Assembly: GCA_015227615.1 (NCBI GenBank)
Contig: JAALGZ010000016.1
Span: 124,001-188,000 of the forward strand
Source of the DNA: Labyrinthula sp. Ha
Lineage: Eukaryota; Sar; Bigyra; Labyrinthulida; Labyrinthulaceae
DNA length: 64,000 nt
Direction of reading: 5' to 3'
The translations under genes and the position numbers were made by a program. Below, in pieces: positions 12,185 through 23,453 of this stretch. Each line of letters starts with the position of its first letter. Position 1 is the stretch's first letter. The notes under the pieces are model-generated. The model was given only the letters and a program-made list of their open reading frames with translations, was not told where the DNA came from and did no database searches.

Positions 12185-13846
12185 CTATAGTTTAGCAGGC
12201 ACCTTGACTAGTTTTAATGCTTGACGAATTGCTAAGCCTCCCATAATTTCTGTACTGCCACCATACACTCCACCTAATCTATAGTTACTTTGGAACCTCT
12301 CCACATACTTTCCCATACCTTCTCTTGTCAGCGCTCTTCCTCCAAAGATTTGAACAGACTCAGTTGCAACAACATGAGCTGTCTTAGCAGCTTGATACTT
12401 CAACAAGGCTATGTCACCCCCAAGTTTCATATTAGCCTCGTCAAAGGAAAGTCTTTTCATTTGGTATGTCAACAGCTCCAACCAAGTGTGACAAGATTCA
12501 ACCCTCGATACCATTTCAGCAAGCTTATCCTGGATTACCGGTTGTGAAATTAATTTCTTTCCAAAAACAGTTCTCTGGTGCGCCCATTGAAAACACTCTT
12601 TTACCATAATTCGACTTCTACCAATGCTCGTCACACATATTCCCCATCTCTCTCGATTGAAGTTATGCATAACAGCAGCGAACCCTTGATTCTCAGGGCA
12701 TAACAGGTTCTTGGCTGGTACTTTAACATCCTCAAATATAATATAGCTTGTAGCGGCACCAGAGGAATAACTACTCTTAATCTGTTTTGTTTGAATTGCT
12801 TCTTCCCCACGTGAGTTCTTTTTAAACTGCTCTCTGTCAATGATGATTAAAGAAATTCCACCAGCACCTGTGCCTCCCGTTCGAAACGCCGTTATAAAAT
12901 AGCGAGAATGCATACCCTCCGTAATCCATTTCTTCACTCCATTTATAACATAAAAATCTTCCCCATTTTCAGTAATTTTTTCTCCCCTTGTTCTCAAGGA
13001 AGCTACATCACTCCCTACAAATGGTTCGGTAATAGCTAAGCAGGTTCCTATACTTCCTAGTAGTGCCCCTTTCACAATGGATTTCCTCATTTCTTCGTTG
13101 TGGGAAAACCCAAAGTTAAGTAGGGTAGGGACAGATATATTTCTACCTCCGATTATCCCGTCTGAGAAACCAGGACACTGACATCTGGCCATTTCCTCGA
13201 ACGTGATCATCTCATGAAACATGTCAAAATCTTTGGGTTGCATATTTGCTCCTGTTAGAATAGGAAGATCAGGAACATAGTCCCAATGATCTCCGGGTCC
13301 AATCGTTGCTGCATATATCCCAAATTGACCCAGCTTTTCTCTGAATGCAAGATCGACTTGTTTATGATTTGTTTCAATGTCTTCTGCGTATTCCACAACT
13401 TCATCCCTAATGAACTTTCTCAAATTTGCTCTGTATCGAATATGAGAATCATTATAGTATGGTGAAGGTTTATGCTGCCAAAAGTATGGCTCCGCGTAAG
13501 GAACGGTGCTTACATCTCCAAAAGATTCCCTTTTTCCTAAACAAATGAATAAACCATAAAGCACATACTGTCCTTTGTGCCTCCAATTTTTCCAATACAT
13601 AGCTTTGACTCATATTTTTCTAACACTTCTAATCTATGCAATCCAAAGAAATCTTCAGTAACATCCTGTCCACCATATTCTTTCAACAACCTTTCACCCC
13701 CAGGACTACATTCTCAACCAACACTCAGAAAAGTACTGCAAAGGTGCAAACCTAGTAACATCGTACACTTTATTGTCTATTATAACCCAACAGTCATCAT
13801 CCTTATTGTGTTTGGCCACTTCTGCTCTTGAAAATTCCTTAATCAT
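12185..13846 (-). CDS. Cytochrome b5-acyl-CoA dehydrogenase fusion
   Basis: Exons 13846..13737, 13705..13569, 13536..12185; introns of 31 and 32 nt. Protein about 532 aa. Exon 1 and 2 encode a cytochrome b5 heme domain: KEFSRAEVAKHN, VYDVTRFAPLHPGG (heme-ligand HPGG, with the His codon split by intron 1), then GLHRLE as the second-His region. Exon 3 encodes a full acyl-CoA dehydrogenase: the FAD-side block ITEPFVGSD, the KKWITEGMHSRYF loop, QTVF-like TVFGKKL, and the C-terminal QIFGGRALTREG...GGVYGGSTEI. Enzyme role: alpha,beta-dehydrogenation of an acyl-CoA using FAD. Such b5-ACAD fusions are known in fungi and some protists. Substrate is unknown. A reading that begins at the in-frame ATG 13600 would miss the b5 domain, because that ATG lies in exon 2 in another frame. 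Confidence 0.9.
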
Positions 13847-16800
13847 TTCTTTTTTGATTTTCTTTGACAATTAACTTTTGGAATTGTCTTAAACAGTTAG
13901 CTTTTTCCCCGAGTCTGCTCTAAGCTTAAAGGGCAAAATTGGAACGCTTCAGTATATGTGCAACTTAGATTTAGTTCGCCTCATATATGCTTAAATAATT
14001 AAATACCACAGAGTATATGCTTTTGCCTGGACTGTGGTTTATAAGCTGCGAAAATGTCTCTATATCAACTTTCTTATGCCCAAAATGTACACTCGAGAAA
14101 TTTTCCTGTTTGGCTTTCTTAATGAATTGAATTTAATTGTTAAGAGTATGATATTTCTAACTTAAGAAGCTCTTTGCTTAGAATAATCTTCTTGCCAAGA
14201 CCTTTCAATTATCATGACTTCTTCGAGCTTCTTTCTCGGAACTTGGATTTCCCAAAAAACTAATGGCTTTTCTTGATGGGTCAGTCAATCAACCGACGTT
14301 ATATGTTCGGGAGCCCTACGAAAAATGAAGCTGGGCTTTCGAGGAGAGGAAACCTCTTGCAAAATCTTTTCCCTTGAGGTGTCGAGGTTGAATCGACATG
14401 AGTTAACATTACTCATTTTTGAACCTTTCATGTCTGTAAGAGCAGTTAGTTGACGCAGGATACTTCCACATCATGAATTAAAACATTCAAATTTGTTTCC
14501 GTCATATGCTTCTCACTTTTATCAAAATTTTTAAACTATCAAGGCATTTTGACTAGTAACAATGTTAAACACCACTTTGCAGTGCTTAACCAGTTCAACT
14601 ACATAGTCTAATGTACTGTAAGTTCAACAAGTTTGTTATATAATTAAATAATGCCCCGTTATATGACCAATGGAAGAAAAACAGTATTGAAAGAGCTAAT
14701 TTCCTCCAATAAATAAGAAACAATTTTATATAACCATTTATGCTTTTATCTTATCTGCTTGTAGTCTACAACCAAGAGGTGACCAGGATATTTTCTTTCT
14801 TAGTTGAGATATGTTTTGTAAATGTATCAGTCATTAGTAAAATATGATGAATCTGGGGCTTAGAACAATTTTTATGTACTCTCTTAAGTTGCAATGACTA
14901 TGTTCGTGTAAACTTCTGGTACATTAAATAACATTCTCTACACTTCAGACGGCAATAATAGTGCTTCAGTAATCTAAAGCCCTATACCAGTGTGGCCTTT
15001 TCTTCTGTTCATAGTTTCAGATCTAACCTCCGTAGCAGAATTTTGTGCTATCAGCGCATGTTCAACAACTCATTATAATGGGTTAGGTTTCTCAGCTCTA
15101 TTTATTTTCAGGGGGAAAATCCAGTTTATAGGAGTCTTCGCATGCACACCATTAAGCTAAGTATGTGACAACAATATTTTCCAACTTACAAGTATTACAC
15201 AAAACCTGAGAAAAATTTTATGGTTTCTAGAGCGCATATAGAAACTTTTAGTAACCAAAATGAAAGCCAATTTATTACCGATAATTTTATTCATGATGAA
15301 CTCCAGCCTAAAATAGTGCAAGAAAATTGGAAACTTGTTCCTATTTTGTTGAAAATTTCTTGTTACATTTTCTCTGTGTATACAAGACGCTCATGGAAGT
15401 TTCTAGACTAATATCAATTCGTAGTCGAAGACTTAATGATCAAGAAGATGTCTAGTTATGCGCCGTCATACTCTTCCATTCTTTGAAATTGTTATAATAA
15501 TTTACTGGTATATAATACAGCCCTAGATGCATGTAACAAGATATTCCGAAGCCATAACTATACTTTCTTAACAAAATACTCAAAAAAATCTATTACAATC
15601 TAAAATATACCTACTTAAAAATCAAATATCCGAAGTCAAAATTATAAGACTAAATCTCAATACTATCCAAACCAACAAAATAAAATAGTTTTCTCAAAAT
15701 TATATTTGGAAAGCACAAAATATGGAGGAAATAACAATCTTACATAGTCAAGAGAGGAGATGTACAGATTCTCCTTTTCCCAGTTTACTTTAAGCCTTCC
15801 ACAGAGCTTTCTAAATAAAAAATTGTTTAAATGTACAAACGCAAGAAAAGGTGGCATTTTGCATGACAGCACTGCTTTGACCGAATGGTAATTCGTGAAG
15901 ACTGCTGAAGACCCTCATACAGGATTCAAAAATTGAAGTGAGGTATTCGAGTAAAAGTTTAATGAACCTATTAAGAAAATAAAGTCCCTTATCTTAATAT
16001 CAGTGAATTGATTTCATGGTTCCCCATTCATGGATTTGATGTTGATATTAATTAAACCAAGCAGAATCTATTATGCTAGGCATTGAAACGTCCTAGAGAT
16101 GAAGATAATCCGTTTTACAACAGCCGAAACTTTATTGGACAAAAATGCTTAAATCCAAAGGCTGTTGCAAATAAAGTTGCACCGGTAAGTGAAAGATCCA
16201 CTCTCTCGTTAAATATATATTTAAAACAAGAATGGAATATAATATTTTTGTCTGTATCAAGTCATTATTTCTAAGGATGTTTAAAGAACTCAGAAAAGTA
16301 TAATTTAAATTGCTTTTCTCGCCAAAATATAAGAAATACCGGAAGAAAGATCGCAACCTACTACACAACTGAAATGGTTCCTACATCGTTATAGCTTTTT
16401 CTTCCAATATGACTAACAACCTTGCAAGAATAAACTAATGAAGAAATTTCATTAATGTGCATTGTCGCTTCTATGATTCCAGCGGTGTCGAAACTAATAC
16501 TTCAAATTTGAGGAATGTCATAACGATACCACGGATATAGCACTGCTGGAAATCTTCCTATAGTCACAGAGTCTGGAACTGTACAAAAATTTAAACCCAG
16601 AACTAAATTAATTACTATGGAAGAAGCTAGAAAGAATGTCAATCAATTCTTGCATAGCTCAGTTGATAAGTTGGCTAAGACTTGATCTCGTCACACTAGC
16701 ATCTAGTTTGTATCTAGCAGTCATGATAATTAATTACTGTACCCATATTAGAATGAAGCTATACTGTCAGGTACATTTTCTCTGTAAATGTGAAAATGTA

Positions 16801-18038
16801 TTAATTCAGGTTAGATAATGTTTTTCCAGAAATATCTCTAACAACTCTTTCCTTCTCTACTGCAGAAGTCCCCATCTTCCTAACCAGCAGTAGACAAACC
16901 TAGGTCAATATAAGAACTAGCGTTATGGTTCTAAGTTTGCACCATGATTCAAATAATATATATTAATTCCATTTATAGATTCCGTAATTGACCCGTGAAA
17001 CATGTACATGGTACGTGTTTAGTAACAGTTTTCTTTCAAAAATTCTTCAACCGCTCCTGAAAAGATTCACAACACGAGACTAGAACTCAACCTACATTAA
17101 CCTTAGATCAATTATTCCCTATTGTACTAATTTATCAATTTATTGTTTTAGTGTATATAAACTTACTAAGGAAATTTAGACGCATTAACTGTCTTCGTTG
17201 GAAAGGTATTTTAACCTTGCTATAAGGACTCTTGACCTGGGTTGACATTTCTTTTTCTTCTAAGAGACTTTAACTTAAGCCGTCGCAAGCATTTAAATCT
17301 TCGCTTCCTAGTCATAAATCTATTATTTAATACAGCATTAACTAGCATGGTGAGAGGCGTCTACTATCACATGTTGTTTAAGGCATGTTGTTTTAACCTT
17401 AAGGTTCTGAGTTAATAGCCACATGGTATAATTAGAAGCATGCTTATTGGTGTAAAAACTCCACTTCACATGCTTGCTAGTAACTTTAATTTTTGATATT
17501 AATTCACGGATTTAACTAATTGGTTGATCATTAAAAAAATTTAATAAGATTAATGGCGCGATCGAATAGTATGAACCTTCGTTAATTCTATTTAGTTGTC
17601 AGGATTTTTAAATCAAGCTTGGTAAAACGAACTATTTAAAGATTATAGCTTATCTCAAGAAGCAGTTATGAATATTAATTTCAACCTATAACTAGGGGAT
17701 AAGATTTTGATCATGGCAAGAGATATTCTCGTGTGATGGGAGAAGTGCTTGGGGGTTTTGTGCATGTTAAGCAAATCCGACTTTTCCATCCCTACCAGCT
17801 TTAACTTAATGTAAAATAGAAAAAACATAAATCATGATTATTTGAAGAATCTAGGTTGAAATCTCTACTCGTAATGCAATATTGAAGTAACTCTGGTTCA
17901 TTGAATATAATACTACATTTCCAAGAATGAGTAAGGACTATGGAATCATATAAGAATTGCCCAAAATTTTAAACGAACGGCACATACATGCTGATAAGAA
18001 ATAACTGTGGGAACAAAACGGTTTGAAAGGGATAAAGG
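13847..18038. other. Mostly non-coding stretch
   Basis: About 4.2 kb between two oppositely oriented genes. I see no conserved gene. The only coding-looking piece is about 16077-16184 on the plus strand: an AG acceptor-like site, a charged reading frame beginning ALKRPRDEDNPFYNS, and a GTAAGT donor-like site after it. I could not connect it to other exons, so it may be a relic or chance. Confidence 0.45.
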
Positions 18039-20315
18039 ATGCAAGACCTGAGCTCTCAAATTCAGTACGACTTCCTCAACTTTCTCAACACATTTACATT
18101 TGAATATTGGGAGAATAATTTATCAAAGCTGTTTTCTTTTGAACAACTTGTTGTTAACCCAGATTCAATAGTAAACCAAACAAAACAAATTCAACAAAGA
18201 AAACACATTTACCAGCCTTTAAACCTTGTGTACGAAGAACAAACAAAAAAGTTTGATACCTATTCACAAAATGTTTTCAAAGTAGACTTCATGCATCTTT
18301 TAGTCTATAATGAGGATCTTGCTTTCCTCCTACAAGATCGATACTACTATCTGGAAATCTACCTTCTGAGGACAATAGCAAAATTTTACGCTTCTAAGCT
18401 TCCTCACGAAGAAAAACTACTCGATCTAGATTCAGAATATTCACTTCGATTACTTTTCTCTTTTTCCTTTTTCAATCTTCCAAACAATGAAGTTTCAAAT
18501 TTCACGCTGCTGCAACAAGAAAGAAGATTAAGCAGTTTGATTTCCTCTTCAGTTGGTAAACTTCTCTGCATTGAAGGAACTGTGACTCGAACATCTCAAT
18601 CTTACTCTAGACTGTTTCTCGGATCTTTCGAATGTCAATACTGCTTTACTGTAATTGCAAACGTCGAACAAAAGTTTAAATTCACTACACCAAGAAAATG
18701 CACCAATCCTAAATGTGTAATGTACAAACCTCCAGGTGGGGAAGCAAGGGCAACTGCTTTTGAGTTGCTTGATGAGGAATCAAAATATGTGGACTGGCAG
18801 AAAGTAACTGTCCAAGAGCCTAATGAACTGGTAACAGCTGGATCAGCACCAAGAACAATAACAGCAGTTGCAGAAGGACATTTAGTTGAAAAATGTAAGC
18901 CTGGAGATAAATTCTTTTTCACTGGAGTTATTTTAGCTGAGCCAGATTCATCGAAATTAGCAAACAAAGGGGATTTAATTACTTCGAAAGCGATTCGTGG
19001 TGACATCAATACGAACGAATTCAAGCCCCAGATTGGAGATGATGGAATTGGGGGGCTCCGTGATCTTGGAAGTCGAAGAATGGGTTACTCCTTTTGTTTT
19101 AGAATTAGTAGTCTTAAAGCATTACAAGAGGAAGCTGATCCAGAAAACAAAAATGAAACTTACCACTCAGCCCTCATTGAAAAAGTATCTTCGATCAAAC
19201 CGAATGACTTCCTACAAAAGCTTGTTCGATCTTTTGCCCCTAAGATTTTTGGACATGAGGACATCAAGCTCTCAATTCTACTACTCCTAGTTTCAGGTGT
19301 CTCAAAACCTGGTTTACGCGGGGATATTAACATTTGCCTCGTTGGAGATCCCAGTGTTGCGAAATCTCAATTCTTAACTTTTGTTGCAGACAACCATCTT
19401 CTCCCAAGAGCAATAATGACATCTGGGAGAGCTTCATCTGCAGTTGGAATGACAGCTGCAGTTGCTCGAGATCACGAGACGGGGGAGTTCGGTGTTGAAG
19501 CAGGTGCCTTGATGCTTGCTGATGGAGGTGTTTGTTGTATTGATGAGTTCGATAAAATGCAAGACAAAGACCAGGTTGCAATTCATGAGGCAATGGAGCA
19601 ACAGACGATCAGTATAGCCAAAGCTGGTATCCACGCTACAATGCAGGCTAGAGCTTCCGTGCTTGCAGCTGCAAATCCAATCGGTGGACGATATGACACG
19701 AGTAAGAGTTTGAGACGGAATCTAAACTTCACTCCAGCGATGATGTCAAGATTTGATCTGTTTTTTATCATTCTGGATCAGTGCTCTGAAGATGTGGATC
19801 GTCGAATTGCAGATCATTTACTAAGAGCGCATTGCAAAGCAGCAAATGTAGATTCTGAGATGAATGATTACGATGAAGCTGAAGAATGTTTTTTAAATGT
19901 TGATGAGTTGCGAGAATACATTGCACTTTGCAAAACGATAAATCCAGTATTAGACGATTCCCTACAAGAAACTCTTGTCAATCGTTACTTGAAGTTAAGA
20001 CATTTGTACACTGAGAGCAATGGGTACAGAATTACTGTACGACAACTAGAAGCTATTATCCGATTGTCGGAGGCATTAGCAAAGATCTGCTTAGATGAAA
20101 AGGTAAGGTTAGAATACGTGGAAGTTGCATTTAGTTTGCTTCAGAGAAGCTTAAAGAAAACAGCATCTGTAAGTGAGGAAGATGACAAAGAAACAAACCC
20201 TGCATTTCTAGCTCTCACCGAGCTTGGCCTGGATAAAAACTTTGGCTCCGCACTAACACTCAAACAAGATGAAATGGAGATACAAGAACAACCTACTCCT
20301 CAATCAACTTTGTAA
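18039..20315 (+). CDS. MCM6: Replicative helicase subunit MCM6
   Basis: 758 aa, single exon, ATG at 18039. A subunit of the hexameric MCM2-7 helicase that unwinds replication origins in the nucleus. N-terminal domain with a zinc finger (CQYC about residues 198-201, CTNPKC about 220). The stretch FTVIANVEQKFKF after the first Cys pair and the ILAEPDSSKLA block are MCM6-like rather than MCM2/4/7. AAA+ motor: Walker A GDPSVAKS (about 434), Walker B CCIDEFDKM (about 499), NPIGGRYD sensor region, arginine finger SRFD (about 569). A lid helix region ends near residue 700. The C-terminus is only a short acidic tail; the winged-helix domain of animal and yeast MCM6 is not visible. The stop lies 32 bp from the stop of the convergent YchF gene. 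Confidence 0.93.
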   Translation: MQDLSSQIQYDFLNFLNTFTFEYWENNLSKLFSFEQLVVNPDSIVNQTKQIQQRKHIYQPLNLVYEEQTKKFDTYSQNVFKVDFMHLLVYNEDLAFLLQDRYYYLEIYLLRTIAKFYASKLPHEEKLLDLDSEYSLRLLFSFSFFNLPNNEVSNFTLLQQERRLSSLISSSVGKLLCIEGTVTRTSQSYSRLFLGSFECQYCFTVIANVEQKFKFTTPRKCTNPKCVMYKPPGGEARATAFELLDEESKYVDWQKVTVQEPNELVTAGSAPRTITAVAEGHLVEKCKPGDKFFFTGVILAEPDSSKLANKGDLITSKAIRGDINTNEFKPQIGDDGIGGLRDLGSRRMGYSFCFRISSLKALQEEADPENKNETYHSALIEKVSSIKPNDFLQKLVRSFAPKIFGHEDIKLSILLLLVSGVSKPGLRGDINICLVGDPSVAKSQFLTFVADNHLLPRAIMTSGRASSAVGMTAAVARDHETGEFGVEAGALMLADGGVCCIDEFDKMQDKDQVAIHEAMEQQTISIAKAGIHATMQARASVLAAANPIGGRYDTSKSLRRNLNFTPAMMSRFDLFFIILDQCSEDVDRRIADHLLRAHCKAANVDSEMNDYDEAEECFLNVDELREYIALCKTINPVLDDSLQETLVNRYLKLRHLYTESNGYRITVRQLEAIIRLSEALAKICLDEKVRLEYVEVAFSLLQRSLKKTASVSEEDDKETNPAFLALTELGLDKNFGSALTLKQDEMEIQEQPTPQSTL

Positions 20316-20347
20316 CCTATAATAGAAAAAATCTAATTTCTTCTTAC

Positions 20348-21596
20348 TCAGTTGTGTCGAAACTCAACTACATCTCCAGAGTTCATGACATAGTCTCTTC
20401 CTTCAAGGCGCAGCTTGCCATTAATTTTACAGCCTTCTCGCCCTTCGAAATGTAGAAAATCATGATATGAAATTACTTCTGCAGAAATGAACTTTTTCTC
20501 GAAATCGCTATGAATAACTCCAGCTGATTTTTGAGCGGTGGAATCTTTCTGGATACTCCATGCCCGTGCTTCTTGTTCACCAACTGTATAAAATACATCC
20601 AAATTCAACAAATTATACACTTTGGAAAAAATATGTCTTACACCAGTGGAAGGTTCATAATCTTCATTTAGTAAAGAATTTGCCTCTTCATCCGCTGCAC
20701 TCACATAAACAACATTTTCTTCCCCAACTTTTTCAGTAACTTTCAAAACACTTTCTACTTCTTTAATGACGTCATCAGTCTCGCCTATGTTACAATCTTT
20801 CGCATTAAAAGGTTCTGGAAAATTTTCTGACACATTACAAATGTACAAAACAGGTTTAAGAGTCAAAAATTGTAAACCCGTGGCGAGTTCAATGTCTACT
20901 TTAGACATGGAGAAAGAATGTGGATCTAGTTTCAAATTCTCTGAAAGCTGGTTCTGGACATTTTCCAGGAGCGATTTCACCTGTTTATCCTTTACTTTTG
21001 TGAGTCTCTTTTCAACAGAAGTTAGATCAGCAAGGGCAAGTTCAGTTTGAATGGTTTCCAAATCACTTAAAGGATCTACTTCTGTGTTTCCTTCATGTTG
21101 CACAATCCTTGGATCAGAAAAGCAGCGCAATACGTGAAAAATTGCATCGACTTCTCTAATGTTAGCTAAAAACTGATTTCCAAGTCCTTTTCCTTCACTT
21201 GCACCCTAACTTCAAAAAGAAGGAAGACTTTACTTTGACTAACCCGGCAATGTCGACCAACTCGAAAGTTCTATAAATTGTTCGGTTAGATTTTCCAATA
21301 GTCGAAAGCTTGTCTAATTTTGAATCTTTTACAATAACTCTGCCTATGAGTTGAAAAGAACTGTTGCAGTGTTACCTTTACTAAAGTCTAAGGAGAAAAA
21401 TAGTTGTTTACTTTGGTTCTATTGTGCAAAATGGATAATTTGCCGCAACAGCGAGCTCCGATCGGATTAAAGTATTGAAAATAGTAGATTTCCCTATATT
21501 TGCAACTCCAACCAGTCCAACTGACAAGTTTTTCGCAGACATTTTGTTCTTTGCAAGATTGCGTGGTTTCGTTCTTGATTCGTTATAAGAAATCAA
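20348..21596 (-). CDS. ychF: YchF/OLA1-type P-loop ATPase, bacterial-like, four exons
   Basis: Exons 21596..21412, 21380..21376, 21343..21234, 21205..20348; introns 31, 32 and 28 nt. OBG-family P-loop protein that binds ribosomes; the NVSE motif in place of NKxD fits the ATP preference of YchF/OLA1. Seen: G1 GVANIGKST, then FCTIEPN-KG-RVIV across the microexon, G3 DIAGLVKGAS, then [19 protein letters not shown], and a C-terminal TGS domain ending NSGDVVEF. The sequence matches bacterial YchF (CTIEPNxG, KGASxGxGLGNQFL) better than cytosolic OLA1. The N-terminus ([18 protein letters not shown] before MSAKNL) could be an organelle targeting extension, so a mitochondrial or plastid form is possible; that is inference. 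Start could also be the internal MSAKNL. Confidence 0.88.
21376..21380 (-). other. Predicted 5-nt microexon of the YchF gene
   Basis: TAAAG on the minus strand, between introns 21411..21381 (31 nt) and 21375..21344 (32 nt). Removing all 68 nt as one intron breaks frame; ending the first intron at the earlier AG gives an immediate stop. Including these five bases gives IEPN-K-G-RVIV, which lines up with bacterial IEPNxGxV. Confidence 0.75.
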
Positions 21597-21797
21597 CAGT
21601 AATACCCTATTGTGTTTTTAATGTCCGTTTAATATTGCGCATTAGAACCCTATGTAAGAATCACAAAAACAAGAATACAGAAACAAAACGAAAATTTTAT
21701 TATAGTCTATTTAAATTCTGCGTACTTATGGTTGATATTTTGAAAAAAAAAATGTTTAATATTGCAGATATAAATAAAAAAAATGTAAATTCTAGCA

Positions 21798-22508
21798 CTA
21801 AACTAAACTTTCTAAAAGTGTTTTTTCCTTTACTACTCTATATAACTGATACACATCAGGAGACATATAAAGTGAACGAAGATTTGAAACCAGTTGGTAA
21901 TACCCCTCGTTTTTAAACATATCCAGTTCTTTTTCCTCTGATGAGAATCCAATTGAGTGAGTATAGTATCTTTCAACCTCAACTACATCACCAAAACGAC
22001 CAATATAGTTTTCATAAACAGATGCAGAGAAACAACAGGAACCTATTAGACTTCTGTCAAGTCCATCTATACATTTGTACAGATATTGTGGACAAGGCTT
22101 TGAGCCAGACCACAGTACAAATAATCCAGTCTCTGTGAGAATTAAGTTCTGCCGCAAATAAGCTCTTGTTCTTTTCAAGTAAAATCTCTTGTAATTTCCA
22201 TAAATGCTAAAAATCAAGCACACAGTTGAACAGTAAAAGATGGAAACAATGAAGCGAAAAAGGTTTCGTATTGTGCAAACTAGTGTCTCAAAGAAAGTTG
22301 CAGCATCTGGTTCATAATGGTAGGCGTTGTCGATTTGCAATGCATAGCAAAGACTCGTGTTTTTCAATTCACTTTCTTTGTTGTCCGACGACAGCTGAAT
22401 TAGAAGAATATTTGATAGTTCAAACTGCTCGGATTTTCTATCATACTTTTCAAACTTAGAGAGAAGGTATTCTCTCTGCTCTTCACGGCTTTTATTCGTA
22501 TTTCCCAT
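21798..22508 (-). CDS. Membrane-anchored protein, tandem paralog A
   Basis: 236 aa, single exon, ATG at 22508. Family not recognised. The start MGNTNKS looks like an N-myristoylation signal (Gly2, Ser/Lys nearby). One hydrophobic segment around residues 85-105 (FRFIVSIFYCSTVCLIF) followed by a basic stretch, then LILTETGLFVLW and a C-terminal MSPDVYQLYR. It is clearly paralogous to the next upstream gene on the same strand (22746-23453): same length, same order of blocks, the same LTxxGLFVL and PxVYxxYR motifs. The pair probably arose by tandem duplication. Function unknown; membrane attachment on the cytosolic face is inferred. Confidence 0.75.
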   Translation of the reverse strand: MGNTNKSREEQREYLLSKFEKYDRKSEQFELSNILLIQLSSDNKESELKNTSLCYALQIDNAYHYEPDAATFFETLVCTIRNLFRFIVSIFYCSTVCLIFSIYGNYKRFYLKRTRAYLRQNLILTETGLFVLWSGSKPCPQYLYKCIDGLDRSLIGSCCFSASVYENYIGRFGDVVEVERYYTHSIGFSSEEKELDMFKNEGYYQLVSNLRSLYMSPDVYQLYRVVKEKTLLESLV

Positions 22509-22745
22509 CTTAAACTATTCCGCTTTCTTACTTTATATATTTATCTCTTAATTTACTGCTGTATTAGAAATAAAACCGGGACATTCTGTTGGGAACAAAA
22601 TTCCCGAAAATAAACGGGTGCTCATTTCCTGATCCCGAACATTCTACCGTTAAAAAACAAAAAAACAAATAATTTTGTGACTTAAATATCTATTTATTTA
22701 CTAACTCCTTGGAATACACACTTATGTTTTTTAAATTATCAGATC

Positions 22746-23453
22746 TCAACCATATTCCTCCCTTGCTGCCCTGTAGACTTCATACACTTCGGGTGGCATT
22801 ATCACCTTTTCGGCAAGATTTGTAACAATAACAAAACCAGGTTGTTTAAAGTAAGAATCCGAAGTTTCATCCGTGACAATATTACGAGAGTGTGCAACAT
22901 AGAATGATCTCTCATAAAGTTCCCAGCATCTAGCATCTGCATATCCTGCTTTCCCTTGAAGGTAACAACTACTACATGTATCACATTGCCCAAATAATTT
23001 AGCTACGATCCAAGAAAACCATTGAAAAAATGAATATTTAGCTTCTAGTAAAACAAAAAGTCCATTTTGTGTTACAATCAAGTGTTGATGAAAAAAACGC
23101 ATTCGCTCTCTTGTTGGTAACTTATATTGGTTGTCGAATAGTAAAACTGCAAGGCAAAGACATGAACAGAAAAAAAAAGACACAAAGAAGCGGCCAAAGG
23201 TTTCAAATATACACAGGAAATAGTATTGTATTGTTTTGGGGACTGTTTTGTGTTCGTATTCTGTCCATTCGAACTCTTCTGCGAAACAAGTTAGACAATC
23301 GTTCTTTCTCAACTGCTTTAGATTATTTTCTCCAGATAGATGTATTAGGATAATGTTTGATTCATTGAATGTTTCTTCTTCTGTAAAGTTTTGAAATTTT
23401 TCAAGTACCTTTTTTCTTAATTCTGTTCGGTTCTTGTTTTTGCAACACAACAT
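22746..23453 (-). CDS. Membrane-anchored protein, tandem paralog B
   Basis: 235 aa if started at the ATG at 23453 (MLCCKNKNRTEL), chosen because it aligns with the start of paralog A (MGNTNKSREEQ). An upstream in-frame ATG at 23516 would add 21 residues. Unknown family. Hydrophobic segment FFVSFFFCSCLCLAVLLF at about residues 85-105, then LIVTQNGLFVLL and C-terminal MPPEVYEVYR. Cys pairs at the start (MLCC) could be acylated where paralog A has a myristoylation-type start. A small cysteine cluster (CDTCSSC) is special to this copy. Separated from paralog A by 237 bp on the same strand. Confidence 0.7.
   Translation of the reverse strand: MLCCKNKNRTELRKKVLEKFQNFTEEETFNESNIILIHLSGENNLKQLRKNDCLTCFAEEFEWTEYEHKTVPKTIQYYFLCIFETFGRFFVSFFFCSCLCLAVLLFDNQYKLPTRERMRFFHQHLIVTQNGLFVLLEAKYSFFQWFSWIVAKLFGQCDTCSSCYLQGKAGYADARCWELYERSFYVAHSRNIVTDETSDSYFKQPGFVIVTNLAEKVIMPPEVYEVYRAAREEYG

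Noticed and set aside
16077-16184. Possible single exon with AG and GTAAGT at its edges.
   Set aside because: No other exon connects to it, and intron lengths would be far outside the 28-32-nt class; kept only as a note.
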